Origin: CAZUZD01 sp964624465
GTDB taxonomy: Bacteria; Planctomycetota; Planctomycetia; Isosphaerales; Isosphaeraceae
Assembly (NCBI GenBank): GCA_964624465.1
Contig: CAZUZD010000382.1
Coordinates: 1-5,576 of the forward strand
DNA: 5,576 nt
Direction of reading: 5' to 3'
Below the pieces are notes generated by a model. It searched no databases and was not told the DNA's origin. It saw only the letters and a list, made by a program, of their open reading frames with translations. Of this stretch, positions 1 to 3,463 are shown in pieces; the first letter of the stretch is position 1, and each line of letters starts with the position of its first letter. The position numbers and the translations under genes were made by a program.

Positions 1-1
1 G

Positions 2-160
2 GAGCAGGGCGAGACGGCGATCATCCGCATCGGCGCCGGCTCCGTCGGCACCGCGCTGGTCCTGCCGGGCACCGACGAGGTCTCCGACACCGAACCGGTC
101 CTGGCCGCCTTCGACGTGCTCAACTACATGGAATCGATCGGCTCCCAGGGGTCGCTCTGA
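2..160 (+). CDS. 3' end of an unidentified gene (C-terminal 52 residues)
   Basis: An open frame runs in from the left edge and ends at TGA (158-160). The 52 visible residues begin EQGETAIIRIGAGSVGTAL and end in an acidic, hydrophobic tail (AAFDVLNYMESIGSQGSL). The codons are strongly G/C-ending like the other genes here, and the next gene starts at the very next base, so the two are very likely co-transcribed and translationally coupled. I do not recognise the family. The tail loosely recalls the acidic C-terminal ends of some planctomycete and myxobacterial anti-sigma-like proteins, but that is only an impression. The start and any domain lie outside the window. Confidence 0.7.
   Translation, partial: EQGETAIIRIGAGSVGTALVLPGTDEVSDTEPVLAAFDVLNYMESIGSQGSL
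147..151 (+). promoter_or_regulatory. Shine-Dalgarno-like AGGGG before the GTG start at 161
   Basis: AGGGG lies inside the 3' end of the upstream gene, 9 nt before GTG 161. It supports this GTG as a start directly behind the upstream stop. No other in-frame ATG or GTG is found between here and the hydrophobic signal segment. Confidence 0.5.
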
Positions 161-733
161 GTGGCCATCCCCCCGCCCCGCCCCGCCCTGGCTCCCCCCT
201 CCACCGGCGCCCGCTGGCGCCCGGGGCGAAGCCTCGTTGCAGCCTTGACGCTGCTGGCGACGGCCACCACCGCCACCGCCACCGGCCCGGCCCTGGCCGC
301 GGCGCCGCAGGTGCCGTTTCCGGGCATCAACGTGATCGCGCCGCAGGTGCCGGCCGGGTCGCGCCAGGTCACCGTCTTCGGCATCCTGGCCACGCCCAAC
401 GACCGGACGCTGGACCCGAAGCTCCAGCCGATCGCCCCGCAGCTGCGGCGGCTCTTCCCGAACCACGGCTTCCGGCTGCTGGGCACCGAGACCGGCCGGC
501 TCGCCAGCGGCGAGACCCTCGCCTGCCCGCTGGCCGCCGGCCTGGCGCTCCAGACCCAGCTGGTCACGCCCCTGGACGCCAACGGCAAGGTGCAGCTCCG
601 GGTCCAGCTCGATCGCGACGGCCAGCTCGACTTCGCGACGGTCGTCACCACGCCGCTCAACCAGCTCTTCTTCTGCGACAAGCCCCTGCCCGACGGCACC
701 CGCGTGATCCTGGGCATCGGCGCCCGCGAGTGA
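161..733 (+). CDS. small exported protein of unknown function, 190 aa
   Basis: The gene starts with GTG immediately after the upstream TGA and ends at TGA 731-733. The N-terminus is Pro/Ala-rich with Arg residues (RWRPGR, about residues 18-23), then a hydrophobic Ala/Leu/Thr stretch (about 24-47) ending in ALAA-AP. This looks like a Sec signal peptide cleaved near residue 46-48, so the mature product of about 143 residues is probably periplasmic or at the cell surface. The mature part reads like a beta-rich domain: a strand-like RQVTVFGILAT (68-78), an LRRLFPNHGFRLL helix-turn-strand (95-107), alternating hydrophobic strands, and a closing segment FFCDKPLPDGTRVILGIGAR (170-189). Its only two cysteines, C122 and C172, could form a disulfide. 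There are no catalytic motifs or lipobox. The signal peptide, codon usage and tight coupling to the upstream gene make it a real gene; I do not recognise the family. Its function may follow that of the partial upstream gene. Confidence 0.82.
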   Translation: MAIPPPRPALAPPSTGARWRPGRSLVAALTLLATATTATATGPALAAAPQVPFPGINVIAPQVPAGSRQVTVFGILATPNDRTLDPKLQPIAPQLRRLFPNHGFRLLGTETGRLASGETLACPLAAGLALQTQLVTPLDANGKVQLRVQLDRDGQLDFATVVTTPLNQLFFCDKPLPDGTRVILGIGARE

Positions 734-769
734 TCGGCCGGCGTGGCCACGTTCCTCGCCGTGCCGACC

Positions 770-791
770 GGGGTCCGCAGGTGCGGACCCC
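770..791. repeat. left hairpin: perfect 10-bp arms
   Basis: The arms GGGGTCCGCA (770-779) and TGCGGACCCC (782-791) are exact reverse complements with GG between them. The location 36 bp after the stop at 733 would also suit transcript 3'-end stabilisation, but there is no T-run after the stem, so it is not a standard intrinsic terminator. Confidence 0.85.
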
Positions 792-879
792 CAGCCACCC
801 GACCCCGTCGGACGCAGCCAACCGACGCTGGTAGACGCAGCCACCCGACCCCGTCGGACGCAGCCAACCGAGACCCGGC
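788..879. repeat. four tandem 23-bp units, core GACGCAGCCAMCCGA
   Basis: Units start at 788, 811, 834 and 857, exactly 23 bp apart. The 15-bp core is exact in the last three (811-825, 834-848, 857-871, where M is A, C, A); the first has a changed start (CCCCC instead of GACGC). Units 1 and 3 share the tail CCCCGTCG, so they alternate with 2 and 4, and a 34-bp stretch (792-825) recurs exactly at 838-871 with period 46. The key 9-mer CAGCCAMCC thus appears four times on this strand, and once more inverted at 917-925. The exactness implies recent duplication or selection on a binding array. Confidence 0.88.
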
Positions 880-924
880 CCTCCGGCCCAACGTCCGCGT
901 GCCCGCCGCGCCGGTGGGGTGGCT

Positions 925-946
925 GGGGTCCGCGACCGCGGACCCC
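925..946. repeat. right hairpin: perfect 10-bp arms
   Basis: The arms GGGGTCCGCG (925-934) and CGCGGACCCC (937-946) are exact reverse complements with AC between them. Compared with the left hairpin, the innermost stem pair is changed on both sides (A-T to G-C), a compensatory difference that keeps the stem intact and hints that the structure matters. Confidence 0.85.
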
Positions 947-1597
947 GGTGCACGATGAGAGTGTGCCAGGCGGTGGCCCATCGGCCCCGACGGGGGGCGG
1001 AGGCCGGAACCTCGTCGCTTCGACGACGGGTCTCGGGTGTGCGGCGCCGGAAGGCGGACCCCGGAAATGGAGTCGGGCCGCCCGCCCCGGGGGGAGGACC
1101 CGCCGAAGCGAGCCTCGTCCCCGGGGCGAACGGCCGACAAAGCGATCCCTGGCCCCGATGAGGAGCCCGGCCCGGGTCACGATCCGAAATCGGACACGAC
1201 AGGCCGCCGGTGGTCCCCGACCCCGGAGGAATGCTGCTCGGGGATGTACGGTGGCGGCGGGCAATCCGTCGCCACGAAGCCCGGCAGCTGGGGAAGCGGT
1301 GGCAGGCTCCGTCCCTGGACCCGCCGCGGTCGTCTCCCCCTGACCATCCCTGGCCAGGCCGGCTCGGTCGCCGACACCCCTCTCATCGGACCCCCGAGCC
1401 CCGCGGCTCCAGCCATTCCGCGCCGACTCGCCCGGGACGCGATCCGGGGGCCGGAGGGTTTCGCTGGTCGGGCCAGATTGCCCAGGGTGGCAAAATTGGC
1501 CGTCCGGAGAATCTTGCCGAACGGGGCGCCCCGGCCCGGCCGATGAGGACTGTGTCACGGTGCGGAGCGCGATCGCCGGTGGGGGCCCGAGGCCGCG
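947..1597. other. intergenic stretch with no convincing gene
   Basis: About 650 bp follow the repeat element before the kdsD promoter. Open frames exist in several phases because stops are rare at this GC, but their translations are Arg/Pro/Gly-dominated, lack domains and show no plausible ribosome site. I found no tRNA, rRNA, tmRNA, RNase P or SRP RNA signature. Small palindromes occur: GCCCCGGGG/CCCCGGGGC at 1084-1092 and 1119-1127, a 6-bp stem with CTT loop at 1012-1026, and CGGGGCGCCCCG at 1522-1533. These are expected at some rate in such GC-rich DNA. An unannotated small RNA cannot be excluded. Confidence 0.6.
1471..1501. promoter_or_regulatory. AT-richer imperfect inverted repeat, possible operator
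   Basis: GGCCAGATTGCC (1471-1482) and GGCAAAATTGGCC (1489-1501) are imperfect reverse complements around CAGGGT: GGCCA and TTGCC match, with the middle differing by two or three bases. It contains one of the few A/T runs (CAAAATT) of the intergenic region, about 120 bp upstream of the proposed kdsD -10 box. A regulator-binding site upstream of the operon is possible; no specific regulator is recognisable. Confidence 0.35.
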
Positions 1598-1626
1598 TTG
1601 ACGGCCTCGGGGGGATGGGCTAAGGT
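1598..1626 (+). promoter_or_regulatory. sigma70-like promoter for kdsD-kdsC
   Basis: A -35 box TTGACG (1598-1603), an exact 17-bp spacer (1604-1620) and a -10 box TAAGGT (1621-1626). TTGACG is one base off TTGACA. TAAGGT keeps the essential TA....T pattern and is a familiar -10 form in high-GC bacteria. Transcription would start near 1632-1634, giving a leader of roughly 138 nt before the kdsD ATG. This is the best promoter match I see in the intergenic region. Confidence 0.6.
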
Positions 1627-1655
1627 GCCGCCGACCCTCCACTCTCCAGTTTCCG

Positions 1656-1697
1656 GGCCCCGCGGGGCCGGCCGTCGGGCCGACAGGATGTCGGCCC
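1656..1697 (+). promoter_or_regulatory. structured kdsD leader: palindrome plus 9-bp stem with GGA loop
   Basis: Two structures lie next to each other in the predicted leader. GGCCCCGCGGGGCC (1656-1669) is a perfect 14-bp palindrome. GGGCCGACA (1677-1685) and TGTCGGCCC (1689-1697) form a perfect 9-bp stem closing on the trinucleotide GGA. The loop and closing bases read ACA-GGA-TGT, close to the known CsrA/RsmA target pattern (ACA, GGA in a loop, GU), but one base shorter. No T-run follows, so an intrinsic terminator is unlikely. It does not match a riboswitch class I know. Confidence 0.4.
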
Positions 1698-1757
1698 TGA
1701 ACCAGACGGCCGGTGACCGAGCGGCGGGGCCAGGGTGGGTCGCGACCGTCGCCGTGC

Positions 1758-1764
1758 AGGGAGG
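1758..1764 (+). promoter_or_regulatory. ribosome binding site of kdsD (AGGGAGG)
   Basis: AGGGAGG lies 6 nt before ATG 1771. It decides the start: the in-frame GTG at 1735 would add 12 Arg-rich residues (MGRDRRRAGRHT) that do not resemble the family N-terminus and would place this strong site inside the coding sequence. Confidence 0.8.
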
Positions 1765-1770
1765 CACACG

Positions 1771-2805
1771 ATGGCCACAGTCCATGAGTCGCCGCTGGGG
1801 ACCGTCGAGTCCGAGGCCGAAGGGGTCGCCTTCGCCCGGAGCGTGCTCCAGATCGAGGCCGAGGCGCTGGGGCGGGTCCGGGACCGGCTCGACGGCACGA
1901 TCGCCCGCGCCGCCGCCGTGCTGCTGCACTGCCGCGGCAGCGTGATCGTCACCGGCATGGGCAAGGCCGGCCTGGTCGGCCAGAAGCTCGCCGCCACGCT
2001 CGCCTCCACCGGCACCCGTGCCTTCCCGCTGCACCCGGCCGAGGCGGTGCACGGCGACCTGGGCCGGATCCGCGACGGCGACGTGGTGCTGGCCCTGTCG
2101 CAGAGCGGCGAGACCGACGAGGTCCTGCGGCTGATCCCGGCCATCAAGCGGCTGGGCGCGACCCTGATCGCCCTGACCGAGCGCTCGACCAGCGCCCTGG
2201 GCCGCCAGGCCGACCTCTGCGTGGCGCTCGGGCCGATCGCCGAGGCCTGCCCGCTGGGCCTGGCCCCCTCGGCCAGCACGACCGCCCTGATGGCCGTCGG
2301 CGACGCCCTGGCCCTGCTCGTCAGCCGGATGCGCGACTTCCGCGCCGAGGACTTCGCCCGGTTCCACCCCGGCGGCAGCCTGGGCCGTCGGCTCTCGCAC
2401 GTCGAGGACCTGATGCGCACCGGCCCCCACGTGCGGCTGGCGCTGGAGGACGAGACGGTCCGCTCGGTGCTGGTGCGGCTGGGCGGCGCCCGGCGTCGCA
2501 CCGGGGCGATCATGATCATCGACGAGGCCGAGCGGCTGGTCGGCATCTTCACCGACAGCGACCTGGCGCGGCTCTTCGAGACCCGCCGCGAGGGCCTGCT
2601 CGACCAGCCGATCGCGCTGGCGATGACCCGCGACCCGGTCCGGGTGATGGTCGGTGCCCTGGTGGCCGAGGCCCTCGAGGCGCTCAAGGCCCGCAAGCTC
2701 AGCGAGCTGCCGGTCGTCGACCGCGGCGGCCGCCCGGTGGGCCTGATCGACGTGACCGACCTGATCGGCCTGGTCCCGGCCGACGCCGAGCTCGTGGAGG
2801 AGTGA
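1771..2805 (+). CDS. kdsD: D-arabinose 5-phosphate isomerase (KpsF/GutQ/KdsD family), 344 aa
   Basis: This enzyme interconverts D-ribulose 5-phosphate and D-arabinose 5-phosphate in the cytoplasm, the entry step to Kdo. The N-terminal sugar-isomerase (SIS) domain (about residues 25-210) shows GMGKAG (62-67), HPAEAVHGDLG (88-98), SQSGETDE (110-117), EACPLGLAPSASTT (158-171) and HPGGSLGRRL (199-208). Aligned from memory with E. coli KdsD, the catalytic residues K59, E111, E152 and H193 correspond to K65, E117, E158 and H199, a constant offset of six. Two CBS domains follow (about 212-270 and 283-340), the second ending in LPVVDRGGRPVGLIDVTDLI. The length is close to the 328 aa of E. coli KdsD, with a slightly longer N-terminus. 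kdsC begins 8 bp downstream, and this pairing argues for the LPS-biosynthetic KdsD rather than the sugar-alcohol paralogue GutQ. Expression is probably from the promoter at 1598-1626. Confidence 0.95.
   Translation: MATVHESPLGTVESEAEGVAFARSVLQIEAEALGRVRDRLDGTIARAAAVLLHCRGSVIVTGMGKAGLVGQKLAATLASTGTRAFPLHPAEAVHGDLGRIRDGDVVLALSQSGETDEVLRLIPAIKRLGATLIALTERSTSALGRQADLCVALGPIAEACPLGLAPSASTTALMAVGDALALLVSRMRDFRAEDFARFHPGGSLGRRLSHVEDLMRTGPHVRLALEDETVRSVLVRLGGARRRTGAIMIIDEAERLVGIFTDSDLARLFETRREGLLDQPIALAMTRDPVRVMVGALVAEALEALKARKLSELPVVDRGGRPVGLIDVTDLIGLVPADAELVEE
2796..2802 (+). promoter_or_regulatory. ribosome binding site of kdsC (GGAGGAG)
   Basis: GGAGGAG sits in the last codons of kdsD, 11 nt before ATG 2814. 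It would overlap or abut the alternative start GTG 2802, whose use would leave no proper spacing. ATG 2814 is therefore preferred, although GTG 2802, overlapping the kdsD stop as GTGA, cannot be fully excluded. Confidence 0.6.
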
Positions 2806-2813
2806 GCCCCGCC

Positions 2814-3377
2814 ATGTCGACCGCACCCCCCCCGGCCCGCCCTGCCCTCGACCCCGTCGCGCTGGCGGGCATCGAGCTGCTGCTGATGGACGTCGACGGC
2901 GTCCTGACCGACGGCGGCATCGTGCTCGACGACCACGGCGTGGAGTCGAAGCAGTTCAGCGTCCGCGACGGCTGGGCGATCGCCCGCTGGCGGAAGCTGG
3001 GCCGCCAGGCGGCGATCCTCTCCGGCCGCCGCGCCGCGGTCGTCGACCGCCGGGCCGCCGAGCTGGGCATCACGCCGGTGATCCAGGGCGCCGGCGAGAA
3101 GGCGAAGCCGTTCCGGGCGCTTCTGACGCACCTGGGGCTGGAGCCGTCGCAGGTGGCGTACCTGGGGGACGATCTGCCGGATCTGGCGATCCTGCGGGTG
3201 CCGGGGCTCGGCCTGGCCGCGTGCCCGGCCGACGCGGTCCCGGAGGTGCGAGCCGAGGTGCACCACGTCTGCGCCGCCGGCGGCGGCCGGGGCGCGGTCC
3301 GTGAGGTCATCGAGCTGCTGCTCCGGGCGCAGGGGCTCTGGGACGCGACCGTGGCCGAATGCCGGCAGCCGGCCTGA
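2814..3377 (+). CDS. kdsC: 3-deoxy-D-manno-octulosonate 8-phosphate phosphatase (KdsC, HAD superfamily), 187 aa
   Basis: KdsC hydrolyses Kdo-8-phosphate to Kdo and phosphate in the cytoplasm, using Mg2+ and an aspartyl-phosphate intermediate, and usually works as a homotetramer. The HAD motifs are complete: motif I DVDGVLTDG (26-34; nucleophile D26, acid/base D28), motif II SGR (70-72), the motif III lysine in GAGEKAK (K96 by alignment with the E. coli QGQSNK segment), and motif IV GDDLPDL (118-124) with Mg-binding acids. FSVRDGWAI (48-56) and the C-terminal GGGRGAVREVIELLLRAQG (156-174) are KdsC hallmarks; the latter reaches the neighbouring subunit's active site in known structures. The length equals the family norm (188 aa in E. 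coli), with no extra cap domain. It is coupled to kdsD with an 8-bp gap. Codons in about 3115-3215 end mostly in G rather than C, unlike the rest of the gene. Confidence 0.95.
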   Translation: MSTAPPPARPALDPVALAGIELLLMDVDGVLTDGGIVLDDHGVESKQFSVRDGWAIARWRKLGRQAAILSGRRAAVVDRRAAELGITPVIQGAGEKAKPFRALLTHLGLEPSQVAYLGDDLPDLAILRVPGLGLAACPADAVPEVRAEVHHVCAAGGGRGAVREVIELLLRAQGLWDATVAECRQPA

Positions 3378-3463
3378 GCGGCGCGCGAACCGGGCGGCAG
3401 GTGCAGTCGTAATCGTGGCGGGTCGGATGGGTCGTTGGTCCTGAGCGAAGGCGGTGCGGGCCC
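3378..3463. other. 86-bp gap between kdsC and the LptC/LptA-like gene
   Basis: There is no gene, clear promoter or terminator with a T-run here. The only weak ribosome-site candidate for the next gene is AAGG (3448-3451), 12 nt before GTG 3464. Read-through from kdsC is the simplest model, but an unrecognised internal promoter is possible. Confidence 0.5.

Larger units (their letters stand above)
770..946. repeat. 177-bp composite repeat element with inverted hairpin ends
   Basis: Both ends carry a 22-bp hairpin with almost the same sequence. Next to each, on the inner side, lies the 9-mer CAGCCACCC (792-800) or its complement GGGTGGCTG (917-925). The reverse complement of 770-804 therefore matches 913-946 with one indel and about four mismatches. 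Between the ends are four 23-bp tandem units and about 33 bp of unrelated sequence. No transposase is encoded. The layout resembles a MITE-like or REP/BIME-like palindromic element, or a structured protein-binding site. It lies 36 bp after the stop of the exported-protein gene. The sequence shows the inverted and tandem structure directly; mobility or dispersal in the genome is inference. Confidence 0.7.

Noticed and set aside
770..791. Hairpin as an intrinsic terminator of the exported-protein gene
   Set aside because: The stem is strong but is followed by CAGCCACCC with no T-run, and a near-identical hairpin recurs at 925-946 as part of a larger repeat, which is better explained by the element.
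788..879. Repeats as a CRISPR array
   Set aside because: The gap between the two 34-bp copies is only 12 bp, the units are true tandem repeats with a 23-bp period, there are no unique spacers of normal length and no cas genes.
657..953. Small - strand frame with a repeated Gly-Trp-Leu-like pattern
   Set aside because: The internal protein repeat is simply the translation of the 23-bp DNA repeats, and the frame overlaps both hairpins.
948..1623. Several overlapping open frames on the + strand (starts near 948, 1037 and 1210)
   Set aside because: Their translations are dominated by Arg, Pro and Gly, overlap one another in different phases, have no good ribosome sites and show no domain pattern. 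Long chance frames are expected at this GC.
1735..1770. Upstream GTG start of kdsD
   Set aside because: It adds an Arg-rich stretch unlike the family, has no good ribosome site, and AGGGAGG is placed correctly for ATG 1771.
1555..3310. Long open frames on the - strand opposite kdsD and kdsC
   Set aside because: They are antisense to genes with complete catalytic motifs, and their composition (Arg, Ser, Ala, Gly-rich) reflects the complement of C-ending codons.
3378..3463. A separate promoter for the LptC/LptA-like gene
   Set aside because: TAATCG (3410-3415) is a possible -10-like box, but no acceptable -35 at 16-18 bp was found, so I do not call it.
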